Counted from the first letter of the stretch, positions 1 to 10,101 are shown. The stretch is 64,000 nt of DNA from Salegentibacter_A chungangensis (GCF_042678405.1 NZ_JBHTLI010000002.1:310001-374000), one strand, 5' to 3'. The notes: generated by a model from the letters alone, not told the origin. A program made the numbers and translations.

Positions 1-7
1 GTTAGAA

Positions 8-2155
8 TTAAAGCTTCTTAAGTCCTTTCATTTCGTCTTTACCTGCAGCCATAATGCTTATGGCATATCCGCCACCGGGCATCGATTTCTGAGATAATTT
101 AGACTTGCTGTCCACGATCACCTTGCGGATATCATAAGACTGCGGATTGGTTTTATAATGCGCGTCTTTTCCGTCTGAATAAATAGTCGCGATATATTTC
201 TTTCCTTTTTCAAGGAAATCGAATTTTATCTTTGAAGTTCTCACCTCATTTCCGTTCACATTCCCAACAAACCAGTTCTCACTGTCTTTAGCCTTTCTGG
301 CCACGGTAATATAATCTCCGGGCTCGGCCTCAAGATAAATACTCTTATCCCAGTCTACTGCCACATCCTTGATAAACTGAAAAGCATCAGGGAATCTTTT
401 ATAATTGGCAGGAAGATCGGCAGCCATCTGCAACGGGCTGTACATCGTTACATATAATGCAAGCTGATTGGCAATAGTACTGTTCACGTGTGAATTATTG
501 TCCGGGTTCAGCTTACTGATATCCATTTCAAAGATCCCAGGTGTATAATCCATAGGCCCTCCAATAAGTCTGGTAAACGGAAGTACGGTAACGTGGTTTG
601 GTTTTGAACCTCCAAAGGCCTGGTATTCGGTTCCTCTTGCAGACTCATTCGCAATAAGGTTAGGCCAGGTTCTGGCGAGTCCTGTTGGTCTTACGGCCTC
701 GTGGGCATTCACCATAATTTCATATTCGGCAGCCTTTTCTATCGCATACTGGTAATGGTTTACCATCCACTGGCTGTAATGGTTTTCCCCTCTTGGAAGG
801 ATGTCTCCCACATATCCGCTTTTTACGGCATCGTAACCATACTTTTTCATAAACTGGTAAGCCGTGTCCAGGTGACGCTCATAATTTCTTACCGAAGAAG
901 AGGTTTCGTGATGCATAATCATTTCCACTCCTTTGCTTTCGGCATACTCCTGGATCTCTTTCACATCAAAATCGGGGTATGGGGTCACAAAGTCAAAAAC
1001 ATAATCTTTAGAATGCCCGAACCAGTCTTCCCAACCAATATTCCAGCCTTCTACCAATACGCCGTCAAATCCGTGCTCGGATGCAAAATCTATATATTCC
1101 TTCACGTGCTTGGTATTTGCCGCGTGAGTGTCATTGGGCCTGGCAGCTTCAAAATCGGTCTCTCCCAGTCTTACCGCAGAAAATTCATCAGTATAATGCC
1201 AGGTGCTTTTCCCGGTGATCATTTCCCACCATACTCCCACATACTTCATAGGTTCTATCCAGGAAGTGTCTTCTATCTTAGATGGCTCGTTAAGGTTATA
1301 GGTTATTTTAGAGGCAAGTATATCACGGGCATCGTCACTTACTATTATGGTTCTCCACGGTGTATGCCTAGGGGCGATCATAAAAGCTCTGTCCCCGTTA
1401 ACATCGGGCGTCAGCCAGGATTCAAAGATCATATTCTCATCGTCCAGGTTAAGGTGCATCACCGGATAATCCACAAGCGCTGCCTCGTGCAGGTTGATGT
1501 ATAACCCATCATCAGACTTCATCATTAAAGAAGTCTGTACTCCTGTTGGAGAAAAGGAAGTCTGGGAAAGGTTTGCGGTAACCGCAGATTCCATCTTCTC
1601 CCTTATTTCGGAAAGTTTAGATTCGGTATAGTCATACTCCTGGGTATCATAGTCTCCTGCAATCCAGAAAGCAGTATGGTCTCCTGCCATTGCAAACTGG
1701 GTCTTTTCATCATCTATAACGAAATGCCCCAGCTTCTTTTGCTGTGGAAACTCATATCTCAAGCCAAGACCATCGTTAAAAAGGCGAAAACGAACGATCA
1801 TTTCACGGCCTCCAGAATCTTTCTGTTTCAGCGTAACTGCAAGTTCATTATAATGATTGCGTATCTCTTTCTGCTCTCCCCAAACCGGGGTCCAGGTATT
1901 ATCAAAACTGGAAGTTTTTGTATTTTTCACTTCAAAATTCGAAAGCAGGTCTGCCTCTTCTTTCAGGTCAAAGCCTAATATACTGGTCTTCACTACAGCT
2001 TTCCCCTTATAGTCCAGGCTATAGGCAGGGATACCATCTTCCTGCAGGGAAAAGTTCATTTCAAGGTTGCCATCGGGCGATTCAAGTTTTTGGGCAATGG
2101 CCATATTGTAGAGGCCAAGGCACAGGAACGAGAATAACAAGATTTTCTTCATCAT
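8..2155 (-). CDS. GH97 family glycoside hydrolase (alpha-glucosidase type, SusB-like)
   Basis: A 715-residue secreted enzyme with a signal peptide (residues 1-21, ending AIAQ), an N-terminal beta-sandwich to about residue 290 and a (beta/alpha)8 barrel after it. Three glutamates at E417 (HHET), E486 (NAHEAVRP) and E510 (RGTEYQ) have the same spacing (69 and 24 residues) as the catalytic E439, E508 and E532 of Bacteroides SusB. This points to the inverting, calcium-dependent alpha-glucosidase branch rather than the retaining alpha-galactosidase branch. It likely acts in the periplasm on alpha-glucans. It stands apart from the polysaccharide locus 8 kb away, so functional coupling is only possible. 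A -7-like box lies at 2242-2249. Confidence 0.92.
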   Translation of the reverse strand: MMKKILLFSFLCLGLYNMAIAQKLESPDGNLEMNFSLQEDGIPAYSLDYKGKAVVKTSILGFDLKEEADLLSNFEVKNTKTSSFDNTWTPVWGEQKEIRNHYNELAVTLKQKDSGGREMIVRFRLFNDGLGLRYEFPQQKKLGHFVIDDEKTQFAMAGDHTAFWIAGDYDTQEYDYTESKLSEIREKMESAVTANLSQTSFSPTGVQTSLMMKSDDGLYINLHEAALVDYPVMHLNLDDENMIFESWLTPDVNGDRAFMIAPRHTPWRTIIVSDDARDILASKITYNLNEPSKIEDTSWIEPMKYVGVWWEMITGKSTWHYTDEFSAVRLGETDFEAARPNDTHAANTKHVKEYIDFASEHGFDGVLVEGWNIGWEDWFGHSKDYVFDFVTPYPDFDVKEIQEYAESKGVEMIMHHETSSSVRNYERHLDTAYQFMKKYGYDAVKSGYVGDILPRGENHYSQWMVNHYQYAIEKAAEYEIMVNAHEAVRPTGLARTWPNLIANESARGTEYQAFGGSKPNHVTVLPFTRLIGGPMDYTPGIFEMDISKLNPDNNSHVNSTIANQLALYVTMYSPLQMAADLPANYKRFPDAFQFIKDVAVDWDKSIYLEAEPGDYITVARKAKDSENWFVGNVNGNEVRTSKIKFDFLEKGKKYIATIYSDGKDAHYKTNPQSYDIRKVIVDSKSKLSQKSMPGGGYAISIMAAGKDEMKGLKKL

Positions 2156-2241
2156 ATCAATTTTAAGTTGCTTTAGTTTCCGGGTAGAGTTTTAAGATTT
2201 CAGTGGTCACCGCAATCATCCGGATTTAATTTCGATCATTG

Positions 2242-2249
2242 CAAAGCTA
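2242..2249 (-). promoter_or_regulatory. Candidate -7 box for the GH97 gene
   Basis: On the minus strand this reads TAGCTTTG, a full match to the Bacteroidota TAnnTTTG -7 box, about 87 bases before the GH97 start. No well-spaced TTG at -33 was found, so the call rests on the -7 box alone. Confidence 0.4.
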
Positions 2250-2326
2250 TCAATTTTATTATCATTCCCACTCACCCCAAATGCACCCAGACTTATAAAT
2301 GAAACAAAGTTTATCTCAAAAACCAT

Positions 2327-2334
2327 TAAATTTG
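2327..2334 (+). promoter_or_regulatory. Candidate -7 box for the epimerase-like gene
   Basis: TAAATTTG fits the TAnnTTTG consensus and ends 16 bases before the ATG at 2351, giving a very short leader. No clear -33 TTG is present. Confidence 0.4.
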
Positions 2335-2350
2335 AGTAATAATTATTCCT

Positions 2351-3304
2351 ATGAAAAATCTAAAACAGACTATTCTTGGTGCCGGTGGGGCTATCGGAAC
2401 CGAGCTGGCGAAAGCCTTAAGTGAATACACCAATGATATTCGCCTGGTAAGCAGGCACCCGAAAGCGGTAAATGAAAACGACGAACTTTTCCCCGCCGAT
2501 CTTCAGAATACGGGAATGGTACAAAAGGCCGTGAAGGGTTCTGCCGTGGTCTATCTGTGCGCGGGGCTGGAATATAATTTTAAAATCTGGAAGAAAAGCT
2601 GGCCGAAAATAATGGCCAATGTGATAAGTGCCTGTATAGCAGAAAATGCCAGGTTAGTATTTTTTGATAATGTCTATATGTACGACAAGGGCGCAATGGG
2701 AAATATGACCGAAAACGCTCCCATAAATCCGCCCAGCAAAAAAGGAATGGTTCGGGCAGAGATTGCCCAAATGCTGATGCAGGAGGTAAAAGAAGGGAAT
2801 CTGAAAGCACTTATTGCACGATCGGCAGATTTCTATGGTCCGGGGGTGAAAACCAGTATGCTCACCGAAACGGTCATCAAACCGATGATAAAAGGCAAAA
2901 AAGCGAACTGGCTTGGCGGAACACATTATAAGCACTCCTTCACCTATACGCCTGATGCTGCCCTGGCAGTAGCCCTGCTCGGGAACTCAGAAGAGGCTTA
3001 CGATCAGGTGTGGCATCTTCCTACCGCTGGTGAGCCTCCAACAGGTAAGGAATGGACAGAAATGGTGGCAAATGAACTGAATACCAAAGCCAAAGTACAG
3101 GCCGTCCCGAAATGGATGGTAAAGATCATTGGCCTGTTTATTCCAATTATGAGAGAAATGCCCGAAATGATGTACCAGTACGACCGGGATTATATCTTTA
3201 GAAGTGATAAGTTTGAAAAGGCTTTCAGTTTTAAACCCACGCCTTATCGGGAGGGCGTAAAAAAAGTGGTCGAAGCTGAAATAGCCCGAGAAAAGATTTC
3301 CTGA
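2351..3304 (+). CDS. NAD(P)-binding Rossmann protein, NAD-dependent epimerase/dehydratase-like
   Basis: A 317-residue cytoplasmic protein. The N-terminal glycine-rich motif GAGGAIGTELAKAL (about residues 11-24) is an NAD(P)-binding Rossmann loop of the extended/atypical short-chain dehydrogenase group. Middle motifs such as FYGPGV and a C-terminal substrate-binding half fit the NAD-dependent epimerase family. The usual YxxxK pair is not obvious, since the tyrosine region reads MYDKGAMG, so it may be an atypical member without classical epimerase chemistry. It stands alone between the divergent GH97 gene and sbcD. The substrate cannot be told from sequence. Confidence 0.8.
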   Translation: MKNLKQTILGAGGAIGTELAKALSEYTNDIRLVSRHPKAVNENDELFPADLQNTGMVQKAVKGSAVVYLCAGLEYNFKIWKKSWPKIMANVISACIAENARLVFFDNVYMYDKGAMGNMTENAPINPPSKKGMVRAEIAQMLMQEVKEGNLKALIARSADFYGPGVKTSMLTETVIKPMIKGKKANWLGGTHYKHSFTYTPDAALAVALLGNSEEAYDQVWHLPTAGEPPTGKEWTEMVANELNTKAKVQAVPKWMVKIIGLFIPIMREMPEMMYQYDRDYIFRSDKFEKAFSFKPTPYREGVKKVVEAEIAREKIS

Positions 3305-3376
3305 AATGAAGCTTTTCTTTTATTGCTTTTAATTCCCTGAAATACTATTTTAATCCTCCAACCGAAGAAATTCCAA

Positions 3377-4597
3377 ATGAAAATTCTACATACCGCCGAC
3401 TGGCATATCGGCAAAAAACTTCAAAAACACGACCTCTACGCCGATTTTGACCTGTTTATAGGCTGGCTTTGCGAGACCATTGAAGAGGAAGAGATAGACC
3501 TCCTGCTTGTATCAGGAGATGTGTTCGACCTGGCAAATCCGTCTTCAGAAGCCAGGAGCCAGTATTACAGGTCCCTGATGGCCCTTCGAAAACTTGACTG
3601 CAAGATCATCCTCACCGGCGGGAACCACGATTCCCCGGCAATGCTGGATGCACCAAAAGAACTGCTTCGGGAGCTGGATATGCACGTAATTGGCGGGCTT
3701 CCTGAAAACCTGGAAGAAGTGATCATCCCTGTTCAGAATAAAAAAGGGAAGACGGAGATACTAATCGCCGCACTACCCTACCTTCGGGATGCCGACCTGC
3801 GCGGAGCCAGCGAAGGCATTACCTATGACGACAGAATTGAAGCGATCCGCCAGGGGATTCAAAACACCTTTGAGAGTGCCGGCGATATTTGTAAAAGAGA
3901 ATATCCCGGAATTCCAGCCCTGGCAATGGGCCATTTGTATACCGCCGGCATTGAACCCTCGGAAAGCGAAAGGGATATCCAGATAGGAAACCAGGCCGCT
4001 TTTGAGGCTTCAAGATTCGGAGAATTCTTCAATTATATCGCCCTGGGCCATATTCACAAGCCTCAGCGGGTAAATGCAGCGGTTCCTGCATTTTACAGCG
4101 GCTCCCCTATTCCGTTATCCTTCAGTGAACGCAGTGACGAAAAACGAGTCTTGATCCTGGATACCGAAAAAGGCTGGGATCCCGAAAGTGTTGCTATTCC
4201 TCCTTTCCGAAGACTGTTGAAAGTAACCGGGAGTATTGGGCAATTGAAACACAAGCTGGAATTCCTGGAAGACGAAGGTCACCTGGATTCGCTAATCGAG
4301 GTTGAGCTTATTGAAGACCAGTATGACGCCCATAAGATCTATCAGCTGGACGAACTGGTCACCAATTTCCATAAGCCGGGATACGAGATCGTTAAACACA
4401 GGGCCAGTTTTAAGCAAAAACTAAGCGGGGCCTCTGAACTCTATGATGAACAACAGCAACTGGAAGATCTTAAACCGAAGGATGTCTTTACCGAACTTAT
4501 TGCGGGGCACGAATATGACGAGGAGACCAAAAAAGAGATTATGAGTGCTTTCGATGAGATCCTGGAAGAAGTACAACATCAGCAAAATGCAGGTTAG
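3377..4597 (+). CDS. sbcD: Exonuclease SbcD, Mre11-type nuclease subunit
   Basis: A 406-residue metallophosphoesterase. The metal-binding motifs appear in order: DWHIGK near the N terminus, SGDVFD, TGGNHDS, GHLY and LGHIHKPQ. These are the di-manganese site residues of the Mre11/SbcD family. With SbcC it forms the ATP-dependent double-strand exonuclease and single-strand endonuclease that opens hairpins and trims blocked DNA ends. The length is normal for SbcD. sbcC begins three bases after its stop codon, so the two are translationally close and presumably co-transcribed. Confidence 0.95.
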   Translation: MKILHTADWHIGKKLQKHDLYADFDLFIGWLCETIEEEEIDLLLVSGDVFDLANPSSEARSQYYRSLMALRKLDCKIILTGGNHDSPAMLDAPKELLRELDMHVIGGLPENLEEVIIPVQNKKGKTEILIAALPYLRDADLRGASEGITYDDRIEAIRQGIQNTFESAGDICKREYPGIPALAMGHLYTAGIEPSESERDIQIGNQAAFEASRFGEFFNYIALGHIHKPQRVNAAVPAFYSGSPIPLSFSERSDEKRVLILDTEKGWDPESVAIPPFRRLLKVTGSIGQLKHKLEFLEDEGHLDSLIEVELIEDQYDAHKIYQLDELVTNFHKPGYEIVKHRASFKQKLSGASELYDEQQQLEDLKPKDVFTELIAGHEYDEETKKEIMSAFDEILEEVQHQQNAG

Positions 4598-4600
4598 GTT

Positions 4601-7600
4601 ATGAAGATACTTAAGATAGAATTCAAGAATATCAATTCCCTGCGAGGGAAACACGAAATTGATTTCACCTCCGGGCCCTTCAGGGCCAGCTCCCTGTTCG
4701 CTATCACCGGTCCGACCGGAAGCGGAAAAAGTACCATCCTGGATGTGATCTCCCTGGCGTTATTTAATAAAATCCCTAGGCTTAGTAAAGTATCTAAAAA
4801 TGAAATTGAGCAAACTGGTGCAATCCTAACTAGAAATCAAAAAGAAGCTTATGCCAAGGTCACTTATTTAACACCTTCTGGGAAATTCTCTTCAGTTTGG
4901 AGTATATCAACAAACCGAAACGGGAACCTTAGGGATCACGAGATGGATATTTTCAATGCGGATACAGGCGATTTGATAGAATCAAAAAAATCTGAAGTTC
5001 CCGGGAAGAATGAGAAACTCATAGGTCTTAATTATAATCAGTTCATAAAATCTGTAGTATTGGCTCAAGGTGAATTTGCTCAGTTTTTAAAAGCCTCAAA
5101 AGGTGAGAGGGGAGAACTGCTTGAAAAAATAACAGGAACCGGCATTTATAGACAATTAGGCAGCAAAGTGTATGAAAAAAATAAACTAGTAAATCAAGAC
5201 ATACAGAGAGAGCAGCAGGAATGTGAGATCATCGAAAAACAGCTTCTAAGCGAAGAAGAGCTGAAACAAACCAAAACCGATCTGAAAGAAAAGGAAACTT
5301 CAGAAAAGCTACTGGAAAAGGAAAAAGAAAGCCTTTCTAAAAGTCTTGAGCTGAAAAAAAATATCAAGGTCCAGTCAGCAAAGATCCACGAGCTGGAAGA
5401 AGAAAGCTCAAAGGCTGAAAAACTCCTGAAGGAATTTGAGGATGAGAACGGGGAAGCCTTAAAACAACACGAAAAAGTTCAGCCGTTTTCTGATGAGCTT
5501 CGCAAACACCAGCAGTTAATAGAGACCAGAGATGAGCTTATTAAGGAACTTGAAACGGCAGGAAAGAACAGGGAGCAGAATTCAAAACAGCAGCAGGAAC
5601 TAATAGAAAAAGTTTCGGGTTTTATCCGAAAGGATATACATTCAGAAAACCTTGAAAATGAACTGCAACAGTTTGTAAACAAGGTGACTTCCCTGCAGGA
5701 GCAGCGAAAAGAGAAGGGCAATGAATATGCCCAAATCCGCACGCAGTTAAAAGCGGAATTAAGGGACAGCAATTTTCAACTGAATGAACACAACCTTGAA
5801 GCAGGAATAGCTGAACTGAAACAGCTTTCGACAGCCTCCTGGGAAAGGTTTGAAGATTTAAGCAATAAGCTCTCCCATTTCGAACTTGAAAACGCGACCG
5901 AGGAAAAGCAAAAGCTTCAGAAAAAACTAAGCCTGGCAAGAGAGGCCCTGCAGGAATCAGAAAAGCTGAACACACTTTCTGAGGAGCTGGATAAGAGAAC
6001 ACAGGAAGAGGCTGAAATTCGCAAAAAATCAGAAAGTCTTCCGGAGCTGATAGAAAAAACAGGAAATAAACTAAGCCATTCAAAAAAGGATCTCGACAAC
6101 CTGGAGCTTAAAAAGCAAAACCAGATGCTAAGGGCCAGCCTGGAAGAACATCGTATGAATCTTAAAGATGGGGAAGCCTGTCCGCTTTGCGGATCGATTC
6201 ACCATCCGTTTGCCGAAGACCTTCCGGAAAAAGATGATTCCCTTGAAAACCAGATCAAGAAGAAACAAAAAGAATACGAACTGCTCAATGAGCAGTATAC
6301 AAGCGCCAAGACAAACCTGAAACATCAGCAGGATCGCCTGGAAGAGCTAAAAAAGGCAACTTCAGAGCTAAAGAATAAAGAGACCACAGGCAGAAAAGCT
6401 TTCAATGAAAAGTACGGTAAGCTCTATGAAACAGGAGAAACCCCGGACTGGAGATCACTTTGTTCCCGCTGGGAACAGGAGGTTACAGGGCTGGAAACTT
6501 TTGAAAAACAAAAAAACAGCCTGAAGGCCTTGAATTCCGGAATCCCTTTAATGGAGAAGCTTTTCGGGCTAATGCAAGAGGGGAAAAAAATAAGTGAGCA
6601 ACTCTCCTCTGTTTACAAAGGACAGGGTATTCACCAGGACAGCAGGATGCTTCAGAATTCCTGGAACCGCCTTACCACTGAAGCAAAAACCATTTCAGAA
6701 CGGGAAAAAGAACTTCAGGATAAGACCAAGAGCAGGAAAGAAGAAATCAGCAAACTTGAAGCAGAAACATTACCGAAGATCAGGGAACAGGGCTTTGAAG
6801 ATTTGAAGGCGGCTTCGGCAGCATTAATGCCCGATGCCAGGTACAATACGCTTCGTACTCAACGTGAAACATTCCGCAGACAGATAGAAAACCACCAGGC
6901 TTCCATAAAGCTGCTGTCTTCACAATTAGGGGAGCTTAAAAAACAGGATTCCGAAAAAACCAAAGAGGAAGTGGAGGAATTACTGGATGCAAAACTTAAG
7001 GAATTCAATAGTATAAAATCTGCGTGCGAGGAGCTTCGCCGCAAGCTGAACAACCACAATGAAAACCTGCAGCGCCTGGAAAATATCCGGCTTGGAATTG
7101 CCGCAAAGGAGAAACAAACCCGGCGCTGGAGACTGCTGAATGAGCTGATAGGAGATTCGCAGGGTAAGAAGTTCAATGAATTTGCGCAGGACCTCACCCT
7201 TGGGCAATTGCTCATCCTTGCGAATAAGAGATTGCAGAGCCTCAGTGACCGTTATAAGATCGATAAGCCTGCAGAGGATGAAGATGACGGGCTTGTGGCT
7301 ATAGATGAACATATGGGCGGCCAGAGAAGATCTGTAAAAACACTATCGGGAGGAGAGACCTTTATTCTAAGCCTTTCGATGGCTTTAGCATTGTCTGACC
7401 TGGCTTCCAAAAATGTGGAGATCAACAGTCTCTTTATTGACGAAGGTTTTGGTACGCTGGATCCCGAAACCCTGGACCAGACACTGGACACCCTGGAAAA
7501 ACTACAGGCAGAATCCTCAAAAATGATAGGCATCATCAGCCACGTGGACTCTCTGAAGGAGCGCATTGCAACACAAATTCGATTGCAGCGCAACGGACAG

Positions 7601-7630
7601 GGTTACAGTCAGTTGGAAGTTAAAGGATAA
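4601..7630 (+). CDS. sbcC: Exonuclease SbcC, Rad50-type SMC ATPase subunit
   Basis: A 1009-residue SMC-like ATPase. The Walker A motif GPTGSGKST lies near residue 40. Long coiled-coil arms flank a zinc hook CPLC (C527, C530). The C-terminal lobe carries the signature LSGGE and the Walker B motif LFIDEGFGTLD. It dimerises through the zinc hook and works with SbcD on DNA ends and hairpins. A stretch near 4770-5215, encoding part of the N-terminal lobe, looks richer in A/T-ending codons than the flanking parts of the gene; this was judged by eye. A strong bidirectional terminator follows the stop codon. Confidence 0.95.
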   Translation: MKILKIEFKNINSLRGKHEIDFTSGPFRASSLFAITGPTGSGKSTILDVISLALFNKIPRLSKVSKNEIEQTGAILTRNQKEAYAKVTYLTPSGKFSSVWSISTNRNGNLRDHEMDIFNADTGDLIESKKSEVPGKNEKLIGLNYNQFIKSVVLAQGEFAQFLKASKGERGELLEKITGTGIYRQLGSKVYEKNKLVNQDIQREQQECEIIEKQLLSEEELKQTKTDLKEKETSEKLLEKEKESLSKSLELKKNIKVQSAKIHELEEESSKAEKLLKEFEDENGEALKQHEKVQPFSDELRKHQQLIETRDELIKELETAGKNREQNSKQQQELIEKVSGFIRKDIHSENLENELQQFVNKVTSLQEQRKEKGNEYAQIRTQLKAELRDSNFQLNEHNLEAGIAELKQLSTASWERFEDLSNKLSHFELENATEEKQKLQKKLSLAREALQESEKLNTLSEELDKRTQEEAEIRKKSESLPELIEKTGNKLSHSKKDLDNLELKKQNQMLRASLEEHRMNLKDGEACPLCGSIHHPFAEDLPEKDDSLENQIKKKQKEYELLNEQYTSAKTNLKHQQDRLEELKKATSELKNKETTGRKAFNEKYGKLYETGETPDWRSLCSRWEQEVTGLETFEKQKNSLKALNSGIPLMEKLFGLMQEGKKISEQLSSVYKGQGIHQDSRMLQNSWNRLTTEAKTISEREKELQDKTKSRKEEISKLEAETLPKIREQGFEDLKAASAALMPDARYNTLRTQRETFRRQIENHQASIKLLSSQLGELKKQDSEKTKEEVEELLDAKLKEFNSIKSACEELRRKLNNHNENLQRLENIRLGIAAKEKQTRRWRLLNELIGDSQGKKFNEFAQDLTLGQLLILANKRLQSLSDRYKIDKPAEDEDDGLVAIDEHMGGQRRSVKTLSGGETFILSLSMALALSDLASKNVEINSLFIDEGFGTLDPETLDQTLDTLEKLQAESSKMIGIISHVDSLKERIATQIRLQRNGQGYSQLEVKG

Positions 7631-7657
7631 AAAAAGGAGGCACTTGCCTCCTTTTTT
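7629..7657. terminator. Bidirectional rho-independent terminator between sbcC and the serine hydrolase
   Basis: AAAAAAGGAGGC and GCCTCCTTTTTT form a long stem with a four-base loop. The A-run and T-run make it work in both directions for two convergent genes that both end within about 30 bases. Confidence 0.9.
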
Positions 7658-7661
7658 GGTT

Positions 7662-9242
7662 TTATTCTTTCTCAATTCTGCTGAAATCGAGATCCTGGAA
7701 ATCGAAACTGAAATCGGTTAGCGGTGAGACCGGCTCCATCCTGAAGCCTTTGGCCCTTCCCTCTTTATCAAGGCTAAAAATGGTAAAGGCATCGGCTTTA
7801 AGGGTGCGGTCATTCCATTTCACCACGAAGGTGATTCCTTTATAAAAGCTCATTTCTCCTTTAAAATCGGCGATATTTTCCGATTCAAAGTAAAGTTTGC
7901 CTTCCTTTTTAGTGATATTCACTTTTCCAAACCAAGGATCATTATAAACCCCTGTATAATTGTCAAGGTTAATCTTTTCGGTTTTCGTGGATTTTTGAGC
8001 TTTTTCAATATTTTCCCAAACCGCTGCTACCACAGAATCGGCTTTCTTTTCCCTTTTCAGCCTGGCATCATTATATTGGGTAATTCGGTCTTCGCCTTCA
8101 ATACCAAAATAGGAATCTTTAATGGAGTTGGTGATGGATCTGAACGCTGAACCAGATTGCTGATTGGTAAGCACAATGATCCCAAGGTCCATTTCGGGGA
8201 TCATTGTCACCTGGCTTACAATTCCAAGCAGACCACCGGTATGAGTAACCTGAAGATGTCCCTTCACATCGCTTAAAAACCAGCCCAGCCCGTATGCCGT
8301 AAAATGAGTATTATATGGACTTCTGCCCGCTCTTACAATGGTCTGCGGAGTCCACATCTCTTCATGTACCTTTTCGCTGAACAATTCCCTTTCAAGGTCT
8401 TCTCCATACTTCCCGTGATTAAGCTGGGCCTGTACCCATTTGCTCATATCTTCTACCGAAGAATAGATCCCGGCAGCAGCATTAGCCACTTTGGTAAAGC
8501 TCAGGCCCACTGGGATAAGTTCCCCGTCTACCGGCGCGTGACCATCAATTACATTTGAATAATCCTCTATCCTGTGCCAGGACATAGCCGTTCGCTCCAT
8601 ATTGAGCGGCTTCAGGAAGTTTTCTTTTATAAAGGTTTCATACTCCTGCCCGGAAACCCTTTCCACGACTTCGCCTGCAACAATATACAGCAGGTTATCA
8701 TAATCGTATTTCGATCTGAAGGAAGACACAGGCTTCAAAAAACGCAAATTATGAATAACCTCATCCTTCTTCAGCACATTCGATGCCGGGAAAACCATCA
8801 TATCTCCGGCACCAAGGCCAAGTCCGCTTCGGTGAGTAAGCAGGTCCCTAACCGTGAATTCACGGGTCACATAGGCATCATACAATTTGAATTCCGGAAT
8901 AATATCGGTAACCGGGGTATCCCATTCCAGTTTTCCCTGGTCTATAAGCACCCCAAGGGCTGCACTGGTAAAGGCTTTGGTGTTGGAGGCCACTCCAAAC
9001 AGCGTATGTTCATTCACTTTCCCTCCTTTTTCAAGAGAACGGGTACCGTAACCTTTTTTGTGCACCACCTTATTATCCTTGAGCACCGCAACTGCGATAC
9101 CGGGAACATTAAAGGTTTTCATTGTCTTTTCGACCAGACTGTCTATCTGGCTTTCGCTAAGCCCCTGTTGAGCCGAAATAAACTGACTAAAGCTAAATAG
9201 CAAAATGCTCAACATAAGTGAGCGCAAATAGATTTTCTTCAT
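7662..9242 (-). CDS. Serine hydrolase, class C beta-lactamase/penicillin-binding-protein fold
   Basis: A 526-residue secreted protein with a signal peptide ending near FISAQ (residue 25). The beta-lactamase fold signatures are present: SNTK (S86 to K89, the SxxK nucleophile), YDN (Y181 to N183) and HTGG (about residue 331, in place of KTG). The last 120 residues form a small beta-rich DUF3471-type lipocalin-like domain. Such Bacteroidota proteins are usually esterases, D-aminopeptidases or peptidases of unknown substrate rather than resistance enzymes. It stands alone, convergent with sbcC. Confidence 0.85.
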   Translation of the reverse strand: MKKIYLRSLMLSILLFSFSQFISAQQGLSESQIDSLVEKTMKTFNVPGIAVAVLKDNKVVHKKGYGTRSLEKGGKVNEHTLFGVASNTKAFTSAALGVLIDQGKLEWDTPVTDIIPEFKLYDAYVTREFTVRDLLTHRSGLGLGAGDMMVFPASNVLKKDEVIHNLRFLKPVSSFRSKYDYDNLLYIVAGEVVERVSGQEYETFIKENFLKPLNMERTAMSWHRIEDYSNVIDGHAPVDGELIPVGLSFTKVANAAAGIYSSVEDMSKWVQAQLNHGKYGEDLERELFSEKVHEEMWTPQTIVRAGRSPYNTHFTAYGLGWFLSDVKGHLQVTHTGGLLGIVSQVTMIPEMDLGIIVLTNQQSGSAFRSITNSIKDSYFGIEGEDRITQYNDARLKREKKADSVVAAVWENIEKAQKSTKTEKINLDNYTGVYNDPWFGKVNITKKEGKLYFESENIADFKGEMSFYKGITFVVKWNDRTLKADAFTIFSLDKEGRAKGFRMEPVSPLTDFSFDFQDLDFSRIEKE

Positions 9243-9327
9243 AATTAAGATTGATAAAGGGCTCTAAAGTTATTAAAACTTTTCAATCTTAAAGGAGGTG
9301 AAAAACTAAGCTTTTACAAGGTTCAAT

Positions 9328-9984
9328 TTAATTAATCGGTAACACGTAATAATAGATAGAAAGAAAGTGACAGAATGTTCCGAAAAGCACAAACATATGG
9401 AAGATCGCGTGATTGAATTTTATCCTATCAAGGCTGAACAATATAGCACCGATGGTATAGGAGATACCGCCTACAAAAAGCCAGGTCAGTCCCGCTGTAG
9501 GCAGATTCTCTGCAAGTGGTTTTATTGCAAGAATCACGATCCATCCCATTACGACATACATTAATGTTGAGATCCTTTGGTATCTTCCCGTATAGAATAA
9601 TTTTAAAATAATCCCTGCCAGGGCCATTGCCCACACCACTCCGAACATCAGCCAACCAATTTCCCCGTTAAGGGTCACCAGAGCAAAAGGAGTATAAGTT
9701 CCGGCGATCAACACATAAATAGAAGCGTGATCCAGAATATTCAGGCTGTATCTCAGCTTATGGGTTTTCGCGCTGTGATAAAAGGTAGAGGCTGCGTATA
9801 AAAGAATCATACTGGCTCCAAAAATACTGAAGCTTACCATTGGAAGGATCTCTCCCAGTTCGTTTGCCCGCATCACCAGGAGTACCAACCCGATAATGCT
9901 GAGCACAAATCCAAACCCGTGAGAAAGCACGTTAAATCTTTCTTCTTCGGGAGGATAGAAATGATTGGGTAATTTTGTTTCCAT
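9328..9984 (-). CDS. Hemolysin III/PAQR family membrane protein
   Basis: A 218-residue protein with seven predicted membrane helices. The family marks are visible: RFNVLSHG near residue 18, YAASTFYHS (helix 2), DHASIYVLIAGTYTP, and HAIFHMFVLFGTFCHF near the C terminus. The conserved histidines and aspartate are those proposed to bind a metal in the PAQR/YqfA fold. Despite the name, the role is probably membrane homeostasis or lipid hydrolysis rather than haemolysis. It lies between the MFS terminator and the serine hydrolase gene with its own short leader. Confidence 0.88.
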   Translation of the reverse strand: METKLPNHFYPPEEERFNVLSHGFGFVLSIIGLVLLVMRANELGEILPMVSFSIFGASMILLYAASTFYHSAKTHKLRYSLNILDHASIYVLIAGTYTPFALVTLNGEIGWLMFGVVWAMALAGIILKLFYTGRYQRISTLMYVVMGWIVILAIKPLAENLPTAGLTWLFVGGISYTIGAILFSLDRIKFNHAIFHMFVLFGTFCHFLSIYYYVLPIN

Positions 9985-10101
9985 ATCGCATTTTTTTTTT
10001 GAGGTAAAGGAATTCCGGGAGATGAGTGCCTATTAAATTTACGAAAAAATCAAAAAATTTTAAAGACATTATTCCTCAAAAATACATACGAATACACATA
10101 A

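Noticed and set aside
701..1504. A 267-codon open frame on the plus strand inside the GH97 gene
   Set aside because: It lies antisense to a strongly conserved enzyme and has no promoter, family motif or sensible composition; it is a shadow frame.
9291..9300. The plus strand AAAGGAGGTG is a perfect complement of the 16S rRNA 3' end
   Set aside because: It lies in a gap between two minus-strand genes with no start codon behind it, and it is probably upstream of the transcription start of the serine hydrolase gene, so it is most likely chance.
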